From: Syntrophaceae bacterium UBA2192
Lineage (GTDB): Bacteria; Desulfobacterota; Syntrophia; Syntrophales; UBA2192
Assembly: GCA_002327315.1 (NCBI GenBank)
Contig: DCVI01000169.1
Coordinates: forward strand, 496-7,593
DNA: 7,098 nucleotides
Direction of reading: 5' to 3'
Shown here: in pieces, positions 1 to 7,000 of the stretch
Numbering within the stretch: position 1 is the first letter of the stretch
How the letters are laid out: each line of letters starts with the position of its first letter
Made by a program: the position numbers and the translations under genes
The notes under the pieces: model-generated
The model's database searches: none
Told to the model about the DNA's origin: nothing
What the model saw: the letters and a program-made list of their open reading frames with translations, nothing else

Positions 1-2
1 AT

Positions 3-71
3 CGGCCGGAACTGCAGCTCGCGGAATTCATGTCCGCCATCAAGGAACTCTTCCCTGGATTGGGCGCGTAG
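3..71 (+). CDS. 3' end of an unidentified protein gene (partial)
   Basis: An open frame enters from the left edge and ends at TAG 69-71. The 22 visible codons read RPELQLAEFMSAIKELFPGLGA, an amphipathic, protein-like C-terminus with GC-rich codon use similar to the genes downstream. The fragment is too short to assign a family or to exclude a chance open frame. No hairpin terminator follows the stop directly; a 9-bp tandem array begins 7 bases later, and the first convincing terminator is about 200 bases downstream. The gene is on the same strand as the operon but separated from it by about 850 bases and a terminator, so it is probably a separate transcription unit. Confidence 0.5.
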   Translation, partial: RPELQLAEFMSAIKELFPGLGA

Positions 72-77
72 ATGAGC

Positions 78-162
78 AGACGGGATAGACTGGAAAGACC
101 GGACAGACGGAACAGACTCTTCTCTAAGACGGGACAGACCGGATAGACTGGACAGACTGACT
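78..162. repeat. 9-bp tandem array, consensus AGACNGGAY
   Basis: Four 9-base units run from 78 to 113 (AGACGGGAT, AGACTGGAA, AGACCGGAC, AGACGGAAC). A broken 13-base segment follows at 114-126 (AGAC then TCTTCTCTA). Three clean units then occupy 127-153 (AGACGGGAC, AGACCGGAT, AGACTGGAC), with a degenerate one at 154-162. AGAC is invariant in every unit; the following bases vary between pyrimidine and purine variants. The array begins 7 bases after the upstream stop codon. The strict register is consistent with slippage or with selection for a repeated site. I have no basis to name a function. Confidence 0.8.
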
Positions 163-189
163 TCGCTGCACCCCTTGCATCAAAATCTG

Positions 190-218
190 TTGATAACTGA
201 CGCCCGTTCTGCTATGTG
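190..218 (+). promoter_or_regulatory. Weak sigma70-type promoter candidate
   Basis: TTGATA at 190-195 matches five of six bases of the -35 consensus. It is followed by a 17-base spacer and TATGTG at 213-218, preceded by an extended -10 TG at 210-211. The -10 hexamer is poor at its second half and lacks the important final T. If used, transcription would start near 225 and meet the terminator at 272-303, giving an RNA of about 80 nt. It is therefore not a likely promoter for the helicase operon. The call rests only on motif spacing in an AT-rich stretch. Confidence 0.22.
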
Positions 219-271
219 GAATAAAAATTTGACGGCATGTTACAAGAAATGAAGCATACTGAAGCGAACAG

Positions 272-303
272 CCCGGGTCGAGTATCCATCGATTCGGGTT
301 TTT
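272..303 (+). terminator. Rho-independent terminator
   Basis: Bases 272-281 (CCCGGGTCGA) pair fully with 289-298 (TCGATTCGGG): ten pairs, two of them G:U, around a 7-base loop at 282-288. The stem is followed immediately by five T residues at 299-303, then an AT-only stretch. The stem can be extended by G271-T299 and A270-T300. The reverse strand has no T run next to the hairpin, so it acts on + strand transcripts. It could end the upstream gene's transcript, 200 bases after its stop, or a short RNA from the promoter candidate at 190-218. It insulates the downstream operon from upstream read-through. Confidence 0.8.
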
Positions 304-354
304 ATATATAAAATCCAACCACATGGAACATTCGTCCGGCAACCAAAAACCGGC

Positions 355-384
355 CCGGATCAGTGCCTGACCGGCAGAGTTTTT
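355..384. terminator. Hairpin with nearby T run, possible second terminator
   Basis: CCGG (355-358) and TCAG (360-363), separated by a bulged A359, pair with CTGACCGG (367-374) across a 3-base loop. Five Ts follow at 380-384, but with a 5-base gap (CAGAG) after the stem, so this is a weaker terminator than the one at 272-303. On the - strand the same hairpin is also followed, after about 5 bases, by five Ts (complement of the A run at 345-349), so it might act in both directions or simply be a structured repeat remnant. Confidence 0.3.
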
Positions 385-431
385 GCAAGCTATTTTCCGG
401 GTGCCGTTAGGCGTGCAAGTGTCCCTTTGTC

Positions 432-451
432 ATTCTCGCGCAGGCGGGAAT
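432..451. repeat. ATTCYCGC..GCGGGAAT palindromic dispersed repeat
   Basis: ATTCTCGC at 432-439 pairs with GCGGGAAT at 444-451 (one G:T pair) around a GCAG loop, within a context reading GTCATTCTCGCGCAGGCGGG up to 448 and continuing AATCCA. This closely resembles the widespread short interspersed element with an ATTCCC..GGGAAT core; the Neisseria dRS3 repeat has the same core layout. Only one copy is present in the window, so dispersal elsewhere in the genome is inferred from recognition of the motif and not shown here. Confidence 0.6.
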
Positions 452-596
452 CCATTCGCAATCCTTACCACAACGTAAAACGCATCAAACTGCCTCCACA
501 GGCATGGGTTTGCTTGACGAAAGATCGGCCCGGGCCGAACATGCGCACGGCCCGCCCCGCGTAGCGGATTGAGGCGGCAAAAGGGGGATAGACAGG

Positions 597-633
597 CTCC
601 CTCCTTTGGAAAAGGAGGGGCGGGGAGGATTTT
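597..633. repeat. CTCCTTT..AAAGGAG hairpin dispersed repeat
   Basis: Bases 599-607 (CCCTCCTTT) pair perfectly with 611-619 (AAAGGAGGG) around a GGA loop. The hairpin is followed by a G-rich tail and GGATTTT ending near 633. The layout (a C-rich arm, T run, A run, G-rich arm, then a GGGGAGGATTT-like tail) resembles short palindromic repeats scattered through intergenic regions of many deltaproteobacterial genomes. The T run lies inside the stem rather than after it, so it is not a standard terminator. Single copy in the window. Confidence 0.55.
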
Positions 634-698
634 ACAGGCCCTGTTTCTTCCATCAATAACCACGTCTTTGCACTGGGCCAACGATGGGAGAAACACCC

Positions 699-826
699 TA
701 TCCCCCGGCGGGAGAGGCAACCACAAAATTTCCCTATCCCCCGGCGGGAGAGGCAACCACAAAATTTCCCTCTCCCCCGGCGCGAGAGGCAACCACAAAA
801 TTTCCCTCTCCCCCGGCGGGAGAGGG
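699..826. repeat. 36-bp tandem array, 3.6 units, each with a palindrome
   Basis: Units begin at 699, 735, 771 and 807, exactly 36 bases apart. Units 1 and 2 are identical; unit 3 differs by TCTC for TATC at its start and by a G-to-C change in the palindrome (GGCGCGAG); unit 4 is cut after about 20 bases and then diverges. Each unit has an imperfect palindrome of the form CCCTATCCC-CCGGC-GGGAGAGGC followed by a constant AACCACAAAATTT linker. All copies share the linker, so there are no unique spacers and this is not a CRISPR array. It looks like tandem amplification of part of the palindromic element at 804-844. Confidence 0.9.
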
Positions 827-844
827 CAAGGGTGAGGGGGGATT
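804..844. repeat. REP-like palindrome with GGTGAGGGG tail
   Basis: CCCTCTCCC at 804-812 is perfectly complementary to GGGAGAGGG at 818-826, with a 5-base CCGGC loop. It continues into CAAGGGTGAGGGGGGATT. Stem plus tail closely match the form of a common interspersed element, CCCTCTCCC..GGGAGAGGG followed by GGGTGAGGG. This is the intact version of the palindrome found degenerate in the 36-bp units before it. It lies 75 bases upstream of the operon's first start codon, so it would be in or near the 5' leader, where the 9-bp GC stem could affect RNA folding. Confidence 0.65.
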
Positions 845-918
845 GCTCCCGACCTTCGCGCCTTCGCAACGGCATTACAACACAGTCTCCGATTGAAGAA
901 AGAAGTTAGGCGGCACCC

Positions 919-2751
919 ATGGCGACCATGATTCCCAGTGATGTGGGTCAGTTCACAACCGATGGCGAGCGGCAGTTCTACCGCTTTCTCGAGCTGGTCG
1001 CCCGGCCCGACAGCCGCTACCTCTCCTGGTACCTCCCCGACATCAAGGGCCGCGAACCCGATTTCATCCTCTATTCCGAGGACGTCGGCCTTATCATTTT
1101 CGAAGTCAAGGACTGGATCATCGACCAGATCCTCGACGCAGGCCCCCACTACTTCAACCTCCAGATCGGAAGCCACGAGGAACAGCGCCAAAACCCGCTC
1201 AAACAGGCGAAGGACTACTTCACATCCCTGATGAGCAAAATCAAAGAGGACGGCGCGCTCGTCTCATCCGATCCCATTCACCATGGCAACCCCAAGATCC
1301 CCGTCAGCTACGGTGTGGTATTCCCGAACATCGTCAAATTCGATTACAGGCAGAAAAAGCTTGATCAGGTCATTGAGACGGACCGCGTCTTCTTCTTTGA
1401 CGACCTCCATCCCATGTCCGACATCTGCTCGGACACAAGCGGCCGCTGTTTTCATGAAGCTCTGAAGCGGATGTTCTCTCCCTTCAGCTTCAAAATCAGC
1501 GGGAAGGAGCTCGAGCGCCTCAAAGCCCTGATCTTCCCCATCGTGCAGATCCGCGAACCCCAGCGGGGCGATGCAGACAAACTCGCGGGTGAAAAACGCC
1601 TCAAAGTCCTCGACCGGAATCAGGAGGCCGTGGCCCGAAAGATCGAGGGCGGCCACCGCATCCTCATGGGCCCGTCCGGCTGTGGAAAAACCCTCATCCT
1701 TGTCCACCGCGCAGCCCTGCTGAAGCAGTACAACCCCTCAATCAACAATATCCTCTTCCTCTGCTTCAACATCACGCTCGTGAACTACATCAAGCGCCTG
1801 CTTGCCGACCTGCACGTCCCCTTGGGCGAGGGCGGCGTCGAGGTGCTGCACATTTTCGAACTCTGTGCAAAAGTCCTGGGCGAGAAAGTCGAGTACGAGA
1901 AATTAGACCAGGAATACTACGACATGACCGTGAAGTTCGCCTTCGAGAAGACCCAAAAAGAAGACCCAAAGTACGATGCCGTTATGATCGATGAGGGCCA
2001 AGACTTCACGGACGACATGTTCAAGCTCGCCATTGCTCTCCTGAATAAAAAAACCGACAACCTCCTCATCGTGCTCGACGACAACCAGAACATCTACAGG
2101 AAAGGCCAGGCTTGGAAAAATCTCGGCATTAAAGCGCAGGGCAGGGTACACAGGCTCAATTTCGTTTACCGAAACACCGTCGAGATTGCCACGCTCGCTG
2201 CACGATTCATGAGTGACGGTAAAAGCGAGGCGAAACCGGATAGTTCTCAATCGGAGCTGTTCCCCGACACCTTCGACTATCACGGCCCCAAGCCCGAGCT
2301 GATGCAATTCACCGGTCCAGATGAAATCGTCAGCTATACCGCATCGAAAGTGAAAGAACTTGCAGACGCAGGCTTGCCTCTCTCCGAGATCGCCGTTCTA
2401 TACACCGCGAAAGAGCCTTACTCGGAAATGCGAGCCCCCTTGCCCCAGTTACTCATTGGGGCATTCGAGAAAAGGGGCATCCTCTCGAACTGGATTGCAG
2501 AGGACTACAAGACCAAGAAGAGCTACGATATTACCACCAACAGCGTCACCATATCCACCGTCCAGAGCGTCAAAGGCCTGGACTATGCCTGCGTGTTCCT
2601 GTTGGGGCTGGATTCGCCGAAGGTCGAGGAGTGGTCAGGGGAAGTGGCGAAGCACCTGACGTATGTGGCCGTGACGCGCGCAAGAGAGCGGCTCTGTGTT
2701 CCTTACGTGCATAAGACTGAACTGATTGGACGAATCGAGACATCCCTATGA
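919..2751 (+). CDS. NERD-nuclease / SF1 (UvrD-like) DNA helicase fusion
   Basis: The 610-residue product is predicted to be a cytoplasmic ATP-dependent DNA translocase with an attached nuclease. Residues about 14-130 fit a NERD domain (PD-(D/E)XK superfamily): GE at 16-17, PDF with D48, and E62-V-K64 in FEVKDW are the expected catalytic positions. The helicase follows: Q-motif-like LDRNQ (Q235), Walker A GPSGCGKT 251-258, motif Ia LCFN near 281, Walker B VMIDEGQD 355-362, motif III VLDDNQNIY 385-393, motif IV VYRNT with R418, motif V ISTVQSVKGLDY 545-556, and motif VI YVAVTRARERL 582-592. All motifs look intact, so both activities are plausible. At 610 residues it is shorter than UvrD, leaving room for only small 1B/2B inserts. 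The ATG at 919 is preceded by a weak TTAGGCGG; an in-frame ATG at 928 is an alternative that keeps the domain. The stop overlaps the next start by 4 bases (ATGA). No signal peptide or membrane segment is seen. The family call is firm; the biological role (repair or defence) is inferred. Confidence 0.92.
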   Translation: MATMIPSDVGQFTTDGERQFYRFLELVARPDSRYLSWYLPDIKGREPDFILYSEDVGLIIFEVKDWIIDQILDAGPHYFNLQIGSHEEQRQNPLKQAKDYFTSLMSKIKEDGALVSSDPIHHGNPKIPVSYGVVFPNIVKFDYRQKKLDQVIETDRVFFFDDLHPMSDICSDTSGRCFHEALKRMFSPFSFKISGKELERLKALIFPIVQIREPQRGDADKLAGEKRLKVLDRNQEAVARKIEGGHRILMGPSGCGKTLILVHRAALLKQYNPSINNILFLCFNITLVNYIKRLLADLHVPLGEGGVEVLHIFELCAKVLGEKVEYEKLDQEYYDMTVKFAFEKTQKEDPKYDAVMIDEGQDFTDDMFKLAIALLNKKTDNLLIVLDDNQNIYRKGQAWKNLGIKAQGRVHRLNFVYRNTVEIATLAARFMSDGKSEAKPDSSQSELFPDTFDYHGPKPELMQFTGPDEIVSYTASKVKELADAGLPLSEIAVLYTAKEPYSEMRAPLPQLLIGAFEKRGILSNWIAEDYKTKKSYDITTNSVTISTVQSVKGLDYACVFLLGLDSPKVEEWSGEVAKHLTYVAVTRARERLCVPYVHKTELIGRIETSL

Positions 2752-4007
2752 AATTCATCCACGCCGCAGACATTCACCTCGACAGCCCGCTCGTCGGGCT
2801 CCAGATCTACGAAGGGGCGCCCGTCGAGGAGATCCGCGGGGCCACCCGCAGGGCCCTAGAGAACCTAGTCGAACTGGCCGCCACGGAGAAGGTCGACTTC
2901 GTCCTGCTTGCGGGGGATCTCTACGACGGCGATTGGAAGGACTACAACACCGGGCTTTTCCTCTCCGCCCAGATGACAAGGCTTCGAGAGGAGGGCATCC
3001 CCGTCTTCATCATTTCGGGCAACCACGATGCCGCAAGCCAGATCACGAAGCACCTGAGAATGCCCGACAACGTAACGTCCCTCTCCGTGCGGCACCCCGA
3101 GACGGTCAAAATCGAAAAACTCGGCCTCGCCATCCACGGCCAGGGCTACGCTTCCAGAGCCGTCACCGACGACCTGGCCAGCGGTTATCCCCTTGCCTCT
3201 CCGCATCATTTCAACATCGGGCTTCTCCACACCAGCCTCGACGGTCGGGAAGGGCACGAGTCTTATGCGCCGACAAGCGACGGAAGTCTTCTGTCCAAAG
3301 GCTACGACTACTGGGCGCTGGGCCACGTACATGCCCGGGAGATCGTCCGCGAGGAGCCCTGGATCGTGTTTCCCGGCAACATCCAGGGGCGCCACATCCG
3401 GGAGACGGGGCCGAAGGGCTGCATGCTCGTCGAGGAGCAGGACGGCCGGGTCATCCGCGTCGAGCACAGGGAGCTTGACGTCATGCGCTGGGCCGTTGCG
3501 GTTGTCGATGCGGGCAGGGCCGCCAGGGGGGATGACGTGAACGACGCCGCCTCCAAATCCCTGAAAAATATCATGAAGGAAAACAAGGAGTTGCCCCTTG
3601 CGGTGCGCGTCGAGATCATGGGGACCACGAAGGCGCACCGGGAGCTGCTGTCCAACCCCGAGCGCTGGAAGAGCGAACTCCGGGCCGTCGCAACGGATAT
3701 CAGCGGCGGCACGATGTGGCTCGAGAAGATCCGGTTTGCCACCAGGGAAGCGACGAGTACAACGCTAGGCGCGAAAAGTGAGGCTCTTGTCGAACTGATG
3801 AGCGCCGTCGAAGGCCTCTCGGGCAATGCGGATCTCGTCAAGACTGCCCTCGAGGCGCTGAGGGATCTCAACGAAAAGCTGCCGCACGAGCTGAAAGGCG
3901 GCGCCGAGTCGATCCGTCTCGATGATCCCGAAACGGTGAAGCGGGCGGCCGAAGGGGTGAGGCAGGTGCTGATGGAGCGCATCCTGGCCGGGGGGGTGGA
4001 GCTGTGA
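2748..4007 (+). CDS. yhaO: YhaO/SbcD/Mre11-type DNA repair exonuclease
   Basis: A 419-residue metallophosphoesterase predicted to be the nuclease subunit of an Mre11-Rad50-like complex, cutting DNA ends with two metal ions, probably Mn. All family ligands are visible: D8 and H10 (AADIHLDS), D57 (LAGDLYDG), N92 and H93 (GNHD 91-94), H161 (LLHTS), and H193 and H195 (GHVH). The FPGNIQGRHIRE stretch at 208-219 is characteristic of the YhaO branch. The catalytic domain ends near residue 240; the rest (about 250-419) is the capping and C-terminal region, with a helical tail that in this family binds the ATPase partner. The start ATG lies inside the helicase stop (ATGA), giving MKFIHAADIHLDSP, the expected N-terminus. 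The stop overlaps the next gene's GTG by 4 bases. Its neighbour is a YhaN-type ATPase, which favours YhaO over canonical SbcD; the symbol follows the Bacillus subtilis homologue and one-to-one orthology is not proven. Confidence 0.9.
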   Translation: MKFIHAADIHLDSPLVGLQIYEGAPVEEIRGATRRALENLVELAATEKVDFVLLAGDLYDGDWKDYNTGLFLSAQMTRLREEGIPVFIISGNHDAASQITKHLRMPDNVTSLSVRHPETVKIEKLGLAIHGQGYASRAVTDDLASGYPLASPHHFNIGLLHTSLDGREGHESYAPTSDGSLLSKGYDYWALGHVHAREIVREEPWIVFPGNIQGRHIRETGPKGCMLVEEQDGRVIRVEHRELDVMRWAVAVVDAGRAARGDDVNDAASKSLKNIMKENKELPLAVRVEIMGTTKAHRELLSNPERWKSELRAVATDISGGTMWLEKIRFATREATSTTLGAKSEALVELMSAVEGLSGNADLVKTALEALRDLNEKLPHELKGGAESIRLDDPETVKRAAEGVRQVLMERILAGGVEL

Positions 4008-7000
4008 AAATCCTGGAGCTCGATCTGCGCGCATTCGGACCCTTCACCGGCGTCAAGCTCGACCTGGCCGAGGGGCGCGAGGGGATGCACATCCTCTACG
4101 GGCCCAACGAGGCTGGGAAGAGCTCCGCCCTGCGCGCCCTCAAATGCCTGCTCTACGGGATCCCGAGAAGCTCGGCGGACAACTTCATCCACGACAACAA
4201 GGCCCTCCGCATCGGCGGCAGGCTGCGCAACGCCGACGGCGCCGAGTTCGCCTTCCTGCGGCGCAAAGGAAACAAGGACACCCTCTTGAGCCCCGACGGG
4301 GAGGCCATCGACGACCGCGCCCTCGACAGGTTCCTCCACGGCGTGACGGAAGAGACCTTCGGGCTTCTCTTCGGCATCGACCACGAGGCGCTTGTGCGCG
4401 GCGGCCGGAACATCCTGGCAGGGAAAGGCGAGACCGGCCAGAGCCTCTTTGCGGCGGGCGCCGGCGGTGCGAACCTGCGCGCCGTTCTAGATGCCATCGA
4501 GACCGATGCGGAAACCCTTTTCAAAAACAAAGGTCAGCTCCCGGTCATCAACAAGGCCATAAGCCGTCACCAGGAGCTTCGGAAGAAGATCTCCGAGCTT
4601 TCGCAGTCGAGCCGGGAGTGGGCCGAAAAGGAAAAAGAGCTCCGCAAGGCGATGGCCGAGCGCGACAGCCTCCGAAAGACGCTGGAGCGCAACGCGGCCG
4701 AGGCGAACCGGCTGCAACGCCTCGCCAAGATCGTCCCGAAAGCCGGCCTTCTCAGGGAAACCCGGGCGAAGGTCGAGGCCATGGGTGAGGTAACCATCCT
4801 GCCCGATGATTTCGCCGCCAGGCGCCATCAGGCCGAGAAGCAGCTCAACGCGGCAATCGAGGTCAAGAGAAGGGCGGAACTGGATCTTGACCGGCTGAAT
4901 GCCGACATCGCAAAGATCGTGCTGCCGCAGAAGCTTCTGGACCAGGCCGACGCCATCGAGGCGATCCGCGAGCGGCTTGGCCAGTATCGCAAAGCGGCCG
5001 TCGACCTGGGCACGCTGAGAGGAAGACTTCAGCAGAACAAGGCGGATATCCGGGTATTGCTGCCGGAACTGGCGCCGGGCCTCAGCGTGGAGACCGTCAA
5101 GAGCATGAGGCCCAAGGCCGCCGTCAAGACCCGCATCCAGAAGCTTGCCAGCCGGCATGAGTCCCTGCAGGCGGAACAGCTGAGGGCGGCAAAGGCCCTC
5201 CGCGATGCCGAACAGAAGCTAGGCAGGCTGAGGGATGAGCTGAAAGCCCTCGAGACCCCGAAAGACCCGGGCCCCCTCAAGAAATCCCTCGCGAAACTCG
5301 CGAAGAGCGGCGACACGGCCGCGGCCCTGAGGGACGCGGAGAAGGCGCTTCAAAACGAAGAGAGGCAGGCCCGCGGCCTGCTGCAGCGCCTGCCTCTCTG
5401 GAGCCGTACCTTCGAGGAACTGGGCAAGGTGCCCGTCCCCTCGTCGGAAACAGTCAGCCGCTTCGAAGACGAGACCTCCTGCTGCAAGGTTCTCGCTGAC
5501 AACCTGGACAGCCGACTGGACGATGCGCGGGGAGAGCTGAGGGAGGTCGCGCAGCAGATCGACGCTATCCGGCTGGCCGGGGCCGTGCCGACCGAGGAGG
5601 ATCTCGAAAAGGCCAGAGACAGAAGGCAGGAGGGATGGGGCCTTGTAAAAAAGGCCTGGCTCCAGGGGGAGAATGTCGAGGAAGAGAGCAGGGCCTACGA
5701 CCCGGAGCGCGATCTGGCGGGGGCCTACGAGGTATCCGTTGAGCAGGCCGATGAGACCGCCGATCGTCTCCGCAGGGAAGCTGCCCGGGTGGCGGAGTAT
5801 GCCGCCCTTCTCATGCAGGAGGAAAAGGTAAAGGAAGAGATCTCCAGGCTGGAGAACGAGCGAAACGAGGCACGGCGATCGACTGCCCGAACCACCGAGG
5901 AATGGAAGGCAGCCTGGAAGCCGGCCGGCATCGAGCCCCTGACGCCCAGGGAGATGAGGGTGTGGCTCGAGCAGTACGGAAAGATCCTGCAGCGGCTCGA
6001 GAAACTGGGCGAACAGAAGACCCTGATCGAAAAGCTCCAGGGCCGGATCGATGAGCACCTGGAGGAGCTGAGCCGGCATCTCGAAGACCTCGGTGAGAAA
6101 CCCTCAACGGCTGAGGAAACATTCGGGCAGTTCATAGATCGCTGCGAAACCGTCCAGGACAGGCTGGAGAAGCTTGCCCGGCGCCATGGGGAGCTGGAGT
6201 CGAAAATCTCCGCCATGGCCGACGACGTGAAAACGTACACGCAGGCAGAGATCGATACGGAGCAGAGGCTGACGGCTTGGCGCAAAGAGTGGTCGGAAGC
6301 CGTCAAGACGCTTGGGCTGGGTGAAAAGACGACTCCCGACGAGGTAATTGTTACACTCACGAAGTTCGATGATTTGTTTAAAAAGATCGACGACTGCGAC
6401 ACCCTGGAGCAGAGAATATTCGGCATCGACCGCGACGCCGAGCTGTTCAACGCCGATGCGAAGGCCCTCATCGGACACGTTGCCCCCGAATGGGAAAGAC
6501 TGATGCCCGATCAGGCGGCGGTGCAGCTCAACGCGGAACTCACGCGCGCCAGGGATGCGGCAACTCGGCACGCGCAGATTGCACGGGAGATCGAGCAAAA
6601 GAGCAGGGGGCTTCGAGAGGCGGAAAAGGAGATCGCCCTGGCGACGGAGAAGCTCAACAGCCTGTGCCGGCAGGCCGGGTGCCAAACCCCCGATGAGCTG
6701 GAGACCTGGGAGAAGCACTCGGCAGAATACCAGGAGCTGAAAAAGCGGATTCAGACCCTGGAAACGGACATCGTCGAGCGCGGCGGGGGCGCGACCCTCC
6801 AGCAGATCCTGCAGGAGGTGGAGAAAGTCGATGCCGACGCGTTGACCGCACAGATCGAAGAATTAGAAAGAAGCCTCACGGAATTAAGGCAGCATCAAAC
6901 CGAGCTTGATGAGAAAGTGGGAAGCCTGCGCAGCGAGCTTAGCCGCATCGACGGCTCCTCCGCGGCAGCCGAGGCCGCCGCGGAAGCCCAGGGGGTCCTC

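Larger units (their letters stand above)
72..918. other. Repeat-rich intergenic region without a convincing gene
   Basis: This 847-base gap separates the upstream gene end from the helicase operon. The open frames in it (for example - strand 124-342 and 430-1191, + strand 569-835) have no recognisable domain, lie across repeats or a terminator, and owe their length partly to the 36-bp repeat period being a multiple of three. The region is a patchwork: a 9-bp tandem array, an AT-rich stretch with a terminator around 180-310, then several palindromic dispersed repeats and a 36-bp tandem array. In the last 75 bases before the operon I see no good -35/-10 pair; the operon promoter is not identified. 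Confidence 0.7.

Noticed and set aside
124..342. 72-codon - strand open frame
   Set aside because: It spans the terminator and the 9-bp array, has no recognisable domain and no clear ribosome-binding site.
699..826. CRISPR array with 36-bp period
   Set aside because: The whole 36-base unit is repeated including the linker, so there are no variable spacers, and no cas gene is in the window.
569..896. + strand open frames of 70-88 codons with proline/glycine-rich repeats
   Set aside because: They are translations of the palindromic repeats; the 36-base period is a multiple of three, which keeps frames open by chance.
841..918. Promoter directly upstream of the helicase gene
   Set aside because: TTGCTC near 843 and CATTAC near 873 are 24 bases apart, too far for a sigma70 pair, and no other pair looks better.
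430..1191. 253-codon - strand open frame
   Set aside because: It overlaps the start of the helicase gene in antisense, runs through the 36-bp array (giving an artificial 12-residue repeat) and shows no family motif.
3308..4384. 358-codon - strand open frame and similar antisense frames at 2865-3638 and 5219-6079
   Set aside because: They lie opposite well-supported genes with intact motifs; long antisense frames are expected in GC-rich coding DNA, and their serine/arginine-rich translations match no family.
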